A stretch of DNA of 64,000 nucleotides from Triglochin maritima (Eukaryota; Streptophyta; Magnoliopsida; Alismatales; Juncaginaceae). Location: the NCBI GenBank assembly GCA_963682175.1, contig OY821788.1:17626001-17690000 (forward strand). Reading direction: 5' to 3'. Below the pieces are notes generated by a model. The model was not told the origin of the DNA. It worked only from the letters and a program-made list of their open reading frames with translations, and did no database searches. Below are positions 34,761 through 46,252 of this stretch, piece by piece; position 1 is the first letter of the stretch, and each line of letters starts with the position of its first letter. A program made the position numbers and the translations under genes.

Positions 34761-35392
34761 GGAGGAGATTGGTGGTGACCGGGTGAGCTCAAGAGTCAAA
34801 TTCAAATCCGGTTGCATCACCAAATGAGATTGGAGCTAAATTCGAATTCAACATTGGTATAAATTCCTATCTATACAATTCATGTTAAATTAGCTCTAAT
34901 CTAGCTTCACATGCTTAATTAACATATCATATAGTTCAATTCATTGAAAATCATTTACTCTATTCATTGCAAATCATTTATCACATCCATTGATTTTAAA
35001 TGTCAATTCTAAATGGATGTTAGAATAAGGCTTAAGAAGAAACTTAATTGAACTTAAAATTTCATCAAACTCATTGTTTCAATTTAGCCTTATTGATAGG
35101 GAGAGCTTAAATGTTATATCTTTTATTAGAGTAATGAAGTGCAAAATTTAGGGGGAGCAACTTCATTACAAGACATCCAAATTCTATGCTTAAAGTCTTA
35201 AATAATTATTATTTTTTATGGATGTCAAAGGGGGAGAGATAGTTAAGGGGGTAACTTGGAATTTGGCATAAAATTGAACAAAAACTATGCACATCCATAG
35301 GGGGAGCATTAATATGCATAGTTTACATATACAAATTCCATGTATTTAGATAGAATTAAGATATAGGTTGTCATCATCAAAAAGGGGGAGAT
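34761..35392 (+). other. 3' non-coding region of unit 1
   Basis: 632 bp between the gag stop and LTR 2, where protease, integrase, RT and RNase H would lie in an autonomous Sirevirus. AT-rich, with no coding frame recognised. Its last 300 bp hold the PPT-like motifs. Confidence 0.8.
35098..35391 (+). other. Multiple PPT-like motifs and terminal PPT, unit 1
   Basis: agggagag 35098-35105 (agggggag in units 2-4), agggggag 35150-35157, aaagggggagaga 35227-35239, aaggggg 35245-35251, agggggag 35299-35306, and the terminal aaaaagggggaga 35379-35391, one base before LTR 2. Repeated upstream PPT copies are a known Sirevirus trait. Confidence 0.8.
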
Positions 35393-36902
35393 TGTTGGCT
35401 TTTTGGCCTTAATCTAGGTTTTGATGATTTAATTAACCTAATCTTAATTATGATGATGTAGAGTAGCACACATATTGCATTGCATATATATTGCATGTGC
35501 TAACCTCTACAGGTGATCAAGACTCATGGAAGGAAGGAAATCAAGTCAAGATTTGTAATAAAGCTAAATGAAGACTTGTAATCTTGATTTTATTTTGAGT
35601 CTTAGGAACATGTGTAAATTGAGCATACAAGAGTTAAAAACCAATCACATACACAATAGGTTCCCTATAGAAGTCACACACGAAATTTCACATTATTTGG
35701 ACTTCATTAGATCACCCAAACCTTAGTCGGAAATCACTTATAAACTTAAACCCAGATTTCCTGTGTGAACCGGTCGACCGAACCAGTTCTCAGTTCGACC
35801 GGTTTATAACAGACTCTCCACAGTGATTTTACCGAACTCTACCGGTCGACCGGTTCTACCTTTTCGGTCGACCGATCCCGGATTTTAATATGACCGTTTT
35901 TCTTGTCGTATTCCTATAACGGTCGTATTCGTATAAAACAAAACTTAACCCCAAAATACATTCGGTAACCGGTCGAACGAGGACCTTGTTTCGGTCGACC
36001 GGTTGAACATATTTTCAGAAACCAAATTCCCTGCTATCGGTCGACACATTTCTCGTTCGACCGATTGTCCTTTGTCTCAACCGAATCCCCTTATCGGTCG
36101 ACCGCCCCATACTTTGGTTCGACCGATTCACTTAAGTAGAGTTAAGTTCTAGCTCGTTTGTCCGACCGAATATTCTTTTGTTCGACCGTTCTCTTTGAAA
36201 TCAAGTTAACGGTCGACCGGTTTACTAGTTTCGGTCGACCGGTTCTGGACAGATTTGCAGCCCGATTTTCTGCTTTGTGTATCTTGCACAAAACCCAATC
36301 AAATCTATCCCCAACGGCTAGAATACCTTAGGAGCTTATAAATAGAGGATCAAGACTTGTTGTTAACACAACTCTCCAACTCCAATTGTCCCAATACATT
36401 AGAGAGAAACCTCAATCCTCAAAGCTCCCAATTCTACACTCTTTAAGCCTAAACTTCACACATTTGATCATATACTCATCCTACTCAAAGTGTGCTCAAT
36501 TAGAGAGTGAATCTCACTCAGTTACAAGTGTTGTCAAAAGAAGCAAGGACTTCGGTGAAAGCCCGACGTGTCCCTCTCGGATTGTGAGAGGAAGAATTCA
36601 AGCAAGCGAGGATTGTTCGCGTTGCTTGTGGTGTAAAGGCGTTCTCTCCCGGCCCGGAACAGGGAGTGGTTAGTGAAGACGTAGGCGGAGCTCGTGGAGT
36701 CGAGCGGAGCTTACAAGAGAGGACTAGGACCCGGGTGGGGTGCCGAACCTCTATAAAAACCGACGCGTCTTTTGTGGTTTGCATTGTCTTTCTTTCTCTA
36801 CTTGTTTGTTTATTCCGCTGCGCATTTGTTTGCTTAATCAAGTAGAAAATTAGGGATTAGATTAAAAGTGATTAGTGGACCCATAACCCACACGATCCTA
36901 CA
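35393..36902 (+). repeat. Nested element LTR 2 (shared by units 1 and 2)
   Basis: 1510 bp. It matches the apparent consensus of the five LTRs at every variant site I noticed. It serves as 3' LTR of unit 1 and 5' LTR of unit 2. Confidence 0.95.
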
Positions 36903-36904
36903 TT

Positions 36905-36917
36905 TGGTATCAGAGCC
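36905..36917 (+). other. Primer-binding site, unit 2
   Basis: tggtatcagagcc, immediately after LTR 2. Confidence 0.92.
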
Positions 36918-36947
36918 TTGTTTTCATTACTTTACCGTAATTTTAGC

Positions 36948-38588
36948 ATGGCTTCAACATCTAATCACTTAGAGGGTTTATGCACCACAAGGCCTCCTTT
37001 GCTTAATGGGTCAAATTATGATTATTGGAAAAATAGAATGAAAATCTTTTTAATATCAAATGACATTAAGTATTGGAAGTTTATTCAAAATCCATACATA
37101 CCCCCAAATGAAGATGATTTAGATTCTCTATCTAGGACTCAAATGAAAGAAATTGAAATGAATTCAAAAATTATGAATATTCTTTATTGTGGCCTTAATG
37201 AGGGAGAATACAATAGAATTAGGGGATGTGAAAGTGCAAATGAAATATGGCATAGGTTACAAATGCATCATGAGGGTGATAGCAAAACCAAAGAAACTAG
37301 GATAAGTCTCCTCATGCATAAATATGAAATATTTTCTATGCAAATCGGTGAGAACATAAGCGACATGAACACTCGCTTCACCGATATCACTAACTCTCTT
37401 TTGATTCTTGGAAGAAGGATAAATGAAGGAGAGATGACTCGAAAATTCCTCCGGTCATTGAGCAACGATTGGGAAGACAAGATCGTGGCAATCGAAGAAT
37501 CGCACGATCTTTCAAAATTAAAGATGGAGGAACTCATTGGAAATCTCATGGCCTATGAGCTCCAATTGAGTCATCGAAGAGAGAAGGAAGCATCAAAGAA
37601 AAACTCCGTGGTGACATTACATGCAAATTTTGATGAGCCAAGGAGGGTGGAAGAAGAGGACATTGAGGTCCTTGCCCAAGACTTCTTCAAATACCTCAAG
37701 AGGGATAAAGGAGAAAAGAATGAAAGAAGAGGTAGAAGAAGTGAGAAAAGAGAAAAAGAAAAAGAGAGGGAGGAGAGTGAAAATGAGAGAAGAGAAGGGG
37801 AGAAGAAAAAGGAGAGAAGGGAGAGGAGAAAAGAAAAGGAGAAGAGCAAGAGAAGAGAAAGGAAGGAGGAAGCACACAAGGCTACATGGGATGATTCTTC
37901 ATCACCATCATCATCGTCTTCTTCCTTGCAAAGTAGAAGAGAAGTGGCTCACTCATGCTTCATGGCTATTGAAGATCAAAGTGAGGTAGATTCTAACTCT
38001 TGTTCTAGTAATTCATGCTCAACTAAGTCTTATTATAGTGATAGCTCAAACTCTAGTGCAAATAATGAAAATTATACACATGATGAGCTTCAAAATGCAT
38101 TTCATGATTTAGTTAAACAATACGAGATCATTTGTGAAAAGAACAAAAATGCTAGAAAAACTATAAATGATCTCAAATGCCAAATTGAATTAATCATGAA
38201 TGAAAAGAATGAGGTGATTGCTAGACTTGAATCAAATGAATCATCACTTGCTAGTCTAAGTAAAACACCCATTGTTGATGAACATGTAGATCTTAAAGTT
38301 TCAAATATGCAATTAAGAAAAGATCTAGAAATGTTCACTAAAGGAACAAAAATGCTTGATATGCTTTTAGGTAGTCAAAGACAATCCTTAGCTAAACATG
38401 GTTTAGGATACAATGTTCAATTAAAAAACCATGTATCTCATACTACATTAAATGGCAAGCATTTATTTGTTAAGTCTACTTCCTCAAGTGTGTGGGCTCC
38501 CAAAACCAAAATGGTGTGGATTCCCAAAGCTAACACTCAAGGACCCAAAGTTGTTTGGGTACCTAAATCTACTCTTGTAGGAGCTTGA
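36948..38588 (+). CDS. Sirevirus-type gag, unit 2 (intact, no zinc knuckle)
   Basis: Same length and architecture as unit 1 gag (gag core, Lys/Glu/Arg tract at about 251-308, coiled coil, W(I/V)PK tail). Residues at variant sites: Thr223, Lys254, Gly503. The 5' leader lacks the 8 bp (agctaaat) found after the PBS in units 1 and 4. This removes a stop and leaves the frame open upstream to a TTG at 36918, but the ATG at 36948 matches the other units and is taken as the start. Confidence 0.88.
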   Translation: MASTSNHLEGLCTTRPPLLNGSNYDYWKNRMKIFLISNDIKYWKFIQNPYIPPNEDDLDSLSRTQMKEIEMNSKIMNILYCGLNEGEYNRIRGCESANEIWHRLQMHHEGDSKTKETRISLLMHKYEIFSMQIGENISDMNTRFTDITNSLLILGRRINEGEMTRKFLRSLSNDWEDKIVAIEESHDLSKLKMEELIGNLMAYELQLSHRREKEASKKNSVVTLHANFDEPRRVEEEDIEVLAQDFFKYLKRDKGEKNERRGRRSEKREKEKEREESENERREGEKKKERRERRKEKEKSKRRERKEEAHKATWDDSSSPSSSSSSLQSRREVAHSCFMAIEDQSEVDSNSCSSNSCSTKSYYSDSSNSSANNENYTHDELQNAFHDLVKQYEIICEKNKNARKTINDLKCQIELIMNEKNEVIARLESNESSLASLSKTPIVDEHVDLKVSNMQLRKDLEMFTKGTKMLDMLLGSQRQSLAKHGLGYNVQLKNHVSHTTLNGKHLFVKSTSSSVWAPKTKMVWIPKANTQGPKVVWVPKSTLVGA

Positions 38589-39220
38589 GGAGGAGATTGG
38601 TGGTGACCGGGTGAGCTCAAGAGTCAAATTCAAATCCGGTTGCATCACCAAATGAGATTGGAGCTAAATTCGAATTCAACATTGGTATAAATTCCTATCT
38701 ATACAATTCATGTTAAATTAGCTCTAATCTAGCTTCACATGCTTAATTAACATATCATATAGTTCAATTCATTGAAAATCATTTACTCTATTCATTGCAA
38801 ATCATTTATCACATCCATTGATTTTAAATGTCAATTCTAAATGGATGTTAGAATAAGGCTTAAGAAGAAACTTAATTGAACTTAAAATTTCATCAAACTC
38901 ATTGTTTCAATTTAGCCTTATTGATAGGGGGAGCTTAAATGTTATATCTTTTATTAGAGTAATGAAGTGCAAAATTTAGGGGGAGCAACTTCATTACAAG
39001 ACATCCAAATTCTATGCTTAAAGTCTTAAATAATTATTATTTTTGATGGATGTCAAAGGGGGAGAGATAGTTAAGGGGGTAACTTGGAATTTGGCATAAA
39101 ATTGAACAAAAACTATGCACATCCATAGGGGGAGCATTAATATGCATAGTTTACATATACAAATTCCATGTATTTAGATAGAATTAAGATATAGGTTGTC
39201 ATCATCAAAAAGGGGGAGAT
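38589..39220 (+). other. 3' non-coding region of unit 2, with PPT motifs
   Basis: Homologous to 34761-35392. PPT-like motifs span 38926-39219; the terminal PPT is 39207-39219. The first motif has the intact agggggag form that unit 1 has lost. Confidence 0.8.
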
Positions 39221-40730
39221 TGTTGGCTTTTTGGCCTTAATCTAGGTTTTGATGATTTAATTAACCTAATCTTAATTATGATGATGTAGAGTAGCACACA
39301 TATTGCATTGCATATATATTGCATGTGCTAACCTCTACAGGTGATCAAGACTCATGGAAGGAAGGAAATCAAGTCAAGATTTGTAATAAAGCTAAATGAA
39401 GACTTGTAATCTTGATTTTATTTTGAGTCTTAGGAACATGTGTAAATTGAGCATACAAGAGTTAAAAACCAATCACATACACAATAGGTTCCCTATAGAA
39501 GTCACACACGAAATTTCACATTATTTGGACTTCATTAGATCACCCAAACCTTAGTCGGAAATCACTTATAAACTTAAACCCAGATTTCCTGTGTGAACCG
39601 GTCGACCGAACCAGTTCTCAGTTCGACCGGTTTATAACAGACTCTCCATAGTGATTTTACCGAACTCTACCGGTCGACCGGTTCTACCTTTTCGGTCGAC
39701 CGATCCCGGATTTTAATATGACCGTTTTTCTTGTCGTATTCCTATAACGGTCGTATTCGTATAAAACAAAACTTAACCCCAAAATACATTCGGTAACCGG
39801 TCGAACGAGGACCTTGTTTCGGTCGACCGGTTGAACATATTTTCAGAAACCAAATTCCCTGCTATCGGTCGACACATTTCTCGTTCGACCGATTGTCCTT
39901 TGTCTCAACCGAATCCCCTTATCGGTCGACCGCCCCATACTTTGGTTCGACCGATTCACTTAAGTAGAGTTAAGTTCTAGCTCGTTTGTCCGACCGAATA
40001 TTCTTTTGTTCGACCGTTCTCTTTGAAATCAAGTTAACGGTCGACCGGTTTACTAGTTTCGGTCGACCGGTTCTGGACAGATTTGCAGCCCGATTTTCTG
40101 CTTTGTGTATCTTGCACAAAACCCAATCAAATCTATCCCCAACGGCTAGAATACCTTAGGAGCTTATAAATAGAGGATCAAGACTTGTTGTTAACACAAC
40201 TCTCCAACTCCAATTGTCCCAATACATTAGAGAGAAACCTCAATCCTCAAAGCTCCCAATTCTACACTCTTTAAGCCTAAACTTCACACATTTGATCATA
40301 TACTCATCCTACTCAAAGTGTGCTCAATTAGAGAGTGAATCTCACTCAGTTACAAGTGTTGTCAAAAGAAGCAAGGACTTCGGTGAAAGCCCGACGTGTC
40401 CCTCTCGGATTGTGAGAGGAAGAATTCAAGCAAGCGAGGATTGTTCGCGTTGCTTGTGGTGTAAAGGCGTTCTCTCCCGGCCCGGAACAGGGAGTGGTTA
40501 GTGAAGACGTAGGCGGAGCTCGTGGAGTCGAGCGGAGCTTACAAGAGAGGACTAGGACCCGGGTGGGGTGCCGAACCTCTATAAAAACCGACGCGTCTTT
40601 TGTGGTTTGCATTGTCTTTCTTTCTCTACTTGTTTGTTTATTCCGCTGCGCATTTGTTTGCTTAATCAAGTAGAAAATTAGGGATTAGATTAAAAGTGAT
40701 TAGTGGACCCATAACCCACACGATCCTACA
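39221..40730 (+). repeat. Nested element LTR 3 (shared by units 2 and 3)
   Basis: 1510 bp, with one private substitution noticed (ctccatagtg for ctccacagtg, near 39649). Confidence 0.95.
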
Positions 40731-40732
40731 TT

Positions 40733-40745
40733 TGGTATCAGAGCC
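40733..40745 (+). other. Primer-binding site, unit 3
   Basis: tggtatcagagcc, immediately after LTR 3. Confidence 0.92.
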
Positions 40746-40775
40746 TTGTTTTCATTACTTTACCGTAATTTTAGC

Positions 40776-42416
40776 ATGGCTTCAACATCTAATCACTTAG
40801 AGGGTTTATGCACCACAAGGCCTCCTTTGCTTAATGGGTCAAATTATGATTATTGGAAAAATAGAATGAAAATCTTTTTAATATCAAATGACATTAAGTA
40901 TTGGAAGTTTATTCAAAATCCATACATACCCCCAAATGAAGATGATTTAGATTCTCTATCTAGGACTCAAATGAAAGAAATTGAAATGAATTCAAAAATT
41001 ATGAATATTCTTTATTGTGGCCTTAATGAGGGAGAATACAATAGAATTAGGGGATGTGAAAGTGCAAATGAAATATGGCATAGGTTACAAATGCATCATG
41101 AGGGTGATAGCAAAACCAAAGAAACTAGGATAAGTCTCCTCATGCATAAATATGAAATATTTTCTATGCAAATCGGTGAGAACATAAGCGACATGAACAC
41201 TCGCTTCACCGATATCACTAACTCTCTTTTGATTCTTGGAAGAAGGATAAATGAAGGAGAGATGACTCGAAAATTCCTCCGGTCATTGAGCAACGATTGG
41301 GAAGACAAGATCGTGGCAATCGAAGAATCGCACGATCTTTCAAAATTAAAGATGGAGGAACTCATTGGAAATCTCATGGCCTATGAGCTCCAATTGAGTC
41401 ATCGAAGAGAGAAGGAAGCATCAAAGAAAAACTCCGTGGTGACATTACATGCAAATTTTGATGAGCCAAGGAGGGTGGAAGAAGAGGACATTGAGGTCCT
41501 TGCCCAAGACTTCTTCAAATACCTCAAGAGGGATAACGGAGAAAAGAATGAAAGAAGAGGTAGAAGAAGTGAGAAAAGAGAAAAAGAAAAAGAGAGGGAG
41601 GAGAGTGAAAATGAGAGAAGAGAAGGGGAGAAGAAAAAGGAGAGAAGGGAGAGGAGAAAAGAAAAGGAGAAGAGCAAGAGAAGAGAAAGGAAGGAGGAAG
41701 CACACAAGGCTACATGGGATGATTCTTCATCACCATCATCATCGTCTTCTTCCTTGCAAAGTAGAAGAGAAGTGGCTCACTCATGCTTCATGGCTATTGA
41801 AGATCAAAGTGAGGTAGATTCTAACTCTTGTTCTAGTAATTCATGCTCAACTAAGTCTTATTATAGTGATAGCTCAAACTCTAGTGCAAATAATGAAAAT
41901 TATACACATGATGAGCTTCAAAATGCATTTCATGATTTAGTTAAACAATACGAGATCATTTGTGAAAAGAACAAAAATGCTAGAAAAACTATAAATGATC
42001 TCAAATGCCAAATTGAATTAATCATGAATGAAAAGAATGAGGTGATTGCTAGACTTGAATCAAATGAATCATCACTTGCTAGTCTAAGTAAAACACCCAT
42101 TGTTGATGAACATGTAGATCTTAAAGTTTCAAATATGCAATTAAGAAAAGATCTAGAAATGTTCACTAAAGGAACAAAAATGCTTGATATGCTTTTAGGT
42201 AGTCAAAGACAATCCTTAGCTAAACATGGTTTAGGATACAATGTTCAATTAAAAAACCATGTATCTCATACTACATTAAATGACAAGCATTTATTTGTTA
42301 AGTCTACTTCCTCAAGTGTGTGGGCTCCCAAAACCAAAATGGTGTGGATTCCCAAAGCTAACACTCAAGGACCCAAAGTTGTTTGGGTACCTAAATCTAC
42401 TCTTGTAGGAGCTTGA
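40776..42416 (+). CDS. Sirevirus-type gag, unit 3 (intact, no zinc knuckle)
   Basis: 546 codons with the architecture described for unit 1. Residues at variant sites: Thr223, Asn254 (private, from an AAA to AAC change near 41537) and Asp503. It shares the 8-bp leader deletion with unit 2 but Asp503 with unit 1, so variants do not follow a simple copy order. The ATG at 40776 is taken as start, although the frame is open upstream to 40746. Confidence 0.88.
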   Translation: MASTSNHLEGLCTTRPPLLNGSNYDYWKNRMKIFLISNDIKYWKFIQNPYIPPNEDDLDSLSRTQMKEIEMNSKIMNILYCGLNEGEYNRIRGCESANEIWHRLQMHHEGDSKTKETRISLLMHKYEIFSMQIGENISDMNTRFTDITNSLLILGRRINEGEMTRKFLRSLSNDWEDKIVAIEESHDLSKLKMEELIGNLMAYELQLSHRREKEASKKNSVVTLHANFDEPRRVEEEDIEVLAQDFFKYLKRDNGEKNERRGRRSEKREKEKEREESENERREGEKKKERRERRKEKEKSKRRERKEEAHKATWDDSSSPSSSSSSLQSRREVAHSCFMAIEDQSEVDSNSCSSNSCSTKSYYSDSSNSSANNENYTHDELQNAFHDLVKQYEIICEKNKNARKTINDLKCQIELIMNEKNEVIARLESNESSLASLSKTPIVDEHVDLKVSNMQLRKDLEMFTKGTKMLDMLLGSQRQSLAKHGLGYNVQLKNHVSHTTLNDKHLFVKSTSSSVWAPKTKMVWIPKANTQGPKVVWVPKSTLVGA

Positions 42417-43048
42417 GGAGGAGATTGGTGGTGACCGGGTGAGCTCAAGAGTCAAATTCAAATCCGGTTGCATCACCAAATGAGATTGGAGCTAAATTCG
42501 AATTCAACATTGGTATAAATTCCTATCTATACAATTCATGTTAAATTAGCTCTAATCTAGCTTCACATGCTTAATTAACATATCATATAGTTCAATTCAT
42601 TGAAAATCATTTACTCTATTCATTGCAAATCATTTATCACATCCATTGATTTTAAATGTCAATTCTAAATGGATGTTAGAATAAGGCTTAAGAAGAAACT
42701 TAATTGAACTTAAAATTTCATCAAACTCATTGTTTCAATTTAGCCTTATTGATAGGGGGAGCTTAAATGTTATATCTTTTATTAGAGTAATGAAGTGCAA
42801 AATTTAGGGGGAGCAACTTCATTACAAGACATCCAAATTCTATGCTTAAAGTCTTAAATAATTATTATTTTTGATGGATGTCAAAGGGGGAGAGATAGTT
42901 AAGGGGGTAACTTGGAATTTGGCATAAAATTGAACAAAAACTATGCACATCCATAGGGGGAGCATTAATATGCATAGTTTACATATACAAATTCCATGTA
43001 TTTAGATAGAATTAAGATATAGGTTGTCATCATCAAAAAGGGGGAGAT
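42417..43048 (+). other. 3' non-coding region of unit 3, with PPT motifs
   Basis: Homologous to 34761-35392. PPT-like motifs span 42754-43047; the terminal PPT is 43035-43047. Confidence 0.8.
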
Positions 43049-44558
43049 TGTTGGCTTTTTGGCCTTAATCTAGGTTTTGATGATTTAATTAACCTAATCT
43101 TAATTATGATGATGTAGAGTAGCACACATATTGCATTGCATATATATTGCATGTGCTAACCTCTACAGGTGATCAAGACTCATGGAAGGAAGGAAATCAA
43201 GTCAAGATTTGTAATAAAGCTAAATAAAGACTTGTAATCTTGATTTTATTTTGAGTCTTAGGAACATGTGTAAATTGAGCATACAAGAGTTAAAAACCAA
43301 TCACATACACAATAGGTTCCCTATAGAAGTCACACACGAAATTTCACATTATTTGGACTTCATTAGATCACCCAAACCTTAGTCGGAAATCACTTATAAA
43401 CTTAAACCCAGATTTCCTGTGTGAACCGGTCGACCGAACCAGTTCTCAGTTCGACCGGTTTATAACAGACTCTCCACAGTGATTTTACCGAACTCTACCG
43501 GTCGACCGGTTCTACCTTTTCGGTCGACCGATCCCGGATTTTAATATGACCGTTTTTCTTGTCGTATTCCTATAACGGTCGTATTCGTATAAAACAAAAC
43601 TTAACCCCAAAATACATTCGGTAACCGGTCGAACGAGGACCTTGTTTCGGTCGACCGGTTGAACATATTTTCAGAAACCAAATTCCCTGCTATCGGTCGA
43701 CACATTTCTCGTTCGACCGATTGTCCTTTGTCTCAACCGAATCCCCTTATCGGTCGACCGCCCCATACTTTGGTTCGACCGATTCACTTAAGTAGAGTTA
43801 AGTTCTAGCTCGTTTGTCCGACCGAATATTCTTTTGTTCGACCGTTCTCTTTGAAATCAAGTTAACGGTCGACCGGTTTACTAGTTTCGGTCGACCGGTT
43901 CTGGACAGATTTGCAGCCCGATTTTCTGCTTTGTGTATCTTGCACAAAACCCAATCAAATCTATCCCCAACGGCTAGAATACCTTAGGAGCTTATAAATA
44001 GAGGATCAAGACTTGTTGTTAACACAACTCTCCAACTCCAATTGTCCCAATACATTAGAGAGAAACCTCAATCCTCAAAGCTCCCAATTCTACACTCTTT
44101 AAGCCTAAACTTCACACATTTGATCATATACTCATCCTACTCAAAGTGTGCTCAATTAGAGAGTGAATCTCACTCAGTTACAAGTGTTGTCAAAAGAAGC
44201 AAGGACTTCGGTGAAAGCCCGACGTGTCCCTCTCGGATTGTGAGAGGAAGAATTCAAGCAAGCGAGGATTGTTCGCGTTGCTTGTGGTGTAAAGGCGTTC
44301 TCTCCCGGCCCGGAACAGGGAGTGGTTAGTGAAGACGTAGGCGGAGCTCGTGGAGTCGAGCGGAGCTTACAAGAGAGGACTAGGACCCGGGTGGGGTGCC
44401 GAACCTCTATAAAAACCGACGCGTCTTTTGTGGTTTGCATTGTCTTTCTTTCTCTACTTGTTTGTTTATTCCGCTGCGCATTTGTTTGCTTAATCAAGTA
44501 GAAAATTAGGGATTAGATTAAAAGTGATTAGTGGACCCATAACCCACACGATCCTACA
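43049..44558 (+). repeat. Nested element LTR 4 (shared by units 3 and 4)
   Basis: 1510 bp, with one private substitution noticed (aaataaagac for aaatgaagac, near 43226). Confidence 0.95.
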
Positions 44559-44560
44559 TT

Positions 44561-44573
44561 TGGTATCAGAGCC
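44561..44573 (+). other. Primer-binding site, unit 4
   Basis: tggtatcagagcc, immediately after LTR 4. The 8-bp agctaaat present in unit 1 is also present here (44579-44586). Confidence 0.92.
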
Positions 44574-44611
44574 TTGTTAGCTAAATTTCATTACTTTACC
44601 GTAATTTTAGC

Positions 44612-46252
44612 ATGGCTTCAACATCTAATCACTTAGAGGGTTTATGCACCACAAGGCCTCCTTTGCTTAATGGGTCAAATTATGATTATTGGAAAAATAG
44701 AATGAAAATCTTTTTAATATCAAATGACATTAAGTATTGGAAGTTTATTCAAAATCCATACATACCCCCAAATGAAGATGATTTAGATTCTCTATCTAGG
44801 ACTCAAATGAAAGAAATTGAAATGAATTCAAAAATTATGAATATTCTTTATTGTGGCCTTAATGAGGGAGAATACAATAGAATTAGGGGATGTGAAAGTG
44901 CAAATGAAATATGGCATAGGTTACAAATGCATCATGAGGGTGATAGCAAAACCAAAGAAACTAGGATAAGTCTCCTCATGCATAAATATGAAATATTTTC
45001 TATGCAAATCGGTGAGAACATAAGCGACATGAACACTCGCTTCACCGATATCACTAACTCTCTTTTGATTCTTGGAAGAAGGATAAATGAAGGAGAGATG
45101 ACTCGAAAATTCCTCCGGTCATTGAGCAACGATTGGGAAGACAAGATCGTGGCAATCGAAGAATCGCACGATCTTTCAAAATTAAAGATGGAGGAACTCA
45201 TTGGAAATCTCATGGCCTATGAGCTCCAATTGAGTCATCGAAGAGAGAAGGAAGCATCAAAGAAAAACTCCGTGGTGACATTACATGCAAATTTTGATGA
45301 GCCAAGGAGGGTGGAAGAAGAGGACATTGAGGTCCTTGCCCAAGACTTCTTCAAATACCTCAAGAGGGATAAAGGAGAAAAGAATGAAAGAAGAGGTAGA
45401 AGAAGTGAGAAAAGAGAAAAAGAAAAAGAGAGGGAGGAGAGTGAAAATGAGAGAAGAGAAGGGGAGAAGAAAAAGGAGAGAAGGGAGAGGAGAAAAGAAA
45501 AGGAGAAGAGCAAGAGAAGAGAAAGGAAGGAGGAAGCACACAAGGCTACATGGGATGATTCTTCATCACCATCATCATCGTCTTCTTCCTTGCAAAGTAG
45601 AAGAGAAGTGGCTCACTCATGCTTCATGGCTATTGAAGATCAAAGTGAGGTAGATTCTAACTCTTGTTCTAGTAATTCATGCTCAACTAAGTCTTATTAT
45701 AGTGATAGCTCAAACTCTAGTGCAAATAATGAAAATTATACACATGATGAGCTTCAAAATGCATTTCATGATTTAGTTAAACAATACGAGATCATTTGTG
45801 AAAAGAACAAAAATGCTAGAAAAACTATAAATGATCTCAAATGCCAAATTGAATTAATCATGAATGAAAAGAATGAGGTGATTGCTAGACTTGAATCAAA
45901 TGAATCATCACTTGCTAGTCTAAGTAAAACACCCATTGTTGATGAACATGTAGATCTTAAAGTTTCAAATATGCAATTAAGAAAAGATCTAGAAATGTTC
46001 ACTAAAGGAACAAAAATGCTTGATATGCTTTTAGGTAGTCAAAGACAATCCTTAGCTAAACATGGTTTAGGATACAATGTTCAATTAAAAAACCATGTAT
46101 CTCATACTACATTAAATGGCAAGCATTTATTTGTTAAGTCTACTTCCTCAAGTGTGTGGGCTCCCAAAACCAAAATGGTGTGGATTCCCAAAGCTAACAC
46201 TCAAGGACCCAAAGTTGTTTGGGTACCTAAATCTACTCTTGTAGGAGCTTGA
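44612..46252 (+). CDS. Sirevirus-type gag, unit 4 (intact, no zinc knuckle)
   Basis: 546 codons with the architecture described for unit 1. Residues at variant sites: Thr223, Lys254, Gly503. It groups with unit 1 by the 8-bp leader segment and with unit 2 by Gly503. All four gags are open, as expected for very young copies or for selection on gag. The sequence alone does not separate these. Confidence 0.88.
   Translation: MASTSNHLEGLCTTRPPLLNGSNYDYWKNRMKIFLISNDIKYWKFIQNPYIPPNEDDLDSLSRTQMKEIEMNSKIMNILYCGLNEGEYNRIRGCESANEIWHRLQMHHEGDSKTKETRISLLMHKYEIFSMQIGENISDMNTRFTDITNSLLILGRRINEGEMTRKFLRSLSNDWEDKIVAIEESHDLSKLKMEELIGNLMAYELQLSHRREKEASKKNSVVTLHANFDEPRRVEEEDIEVLAQDFFKYLKRDKGEKNERRGRRSEKREKEKEREESENERREGEKKKERRERRKEKEKSKRRERKEEAHKATWDDSSSPSSSSSSLQSRREVAHSCFMAIEDQSEVDSNSCSSNSCSTKSYYSDSSNSSANNENYTHDELQNAFHDLVKQYEIICEKNKNARKTINDLKCQIELIMNEKNEVIARLESNESSLASLSKTPIVDEHVDLKVSNMQLRKDLEMFTKGTKMLDMLLGSQRQSLAKHGLGYNVQLKNHVSHTTLNGKHLFVKSTSSSVWAPKTKMVWIPKANTQGPKVVWVPKSTLVGA

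Noticed and set aside
36918..36947. Ten-residue N-terminal extension of gag in units 2 and 3
   Set aside because: It begins at TTG and exists only because of the 8-bp leader deletion. The ATG shared by all four units is the better start.
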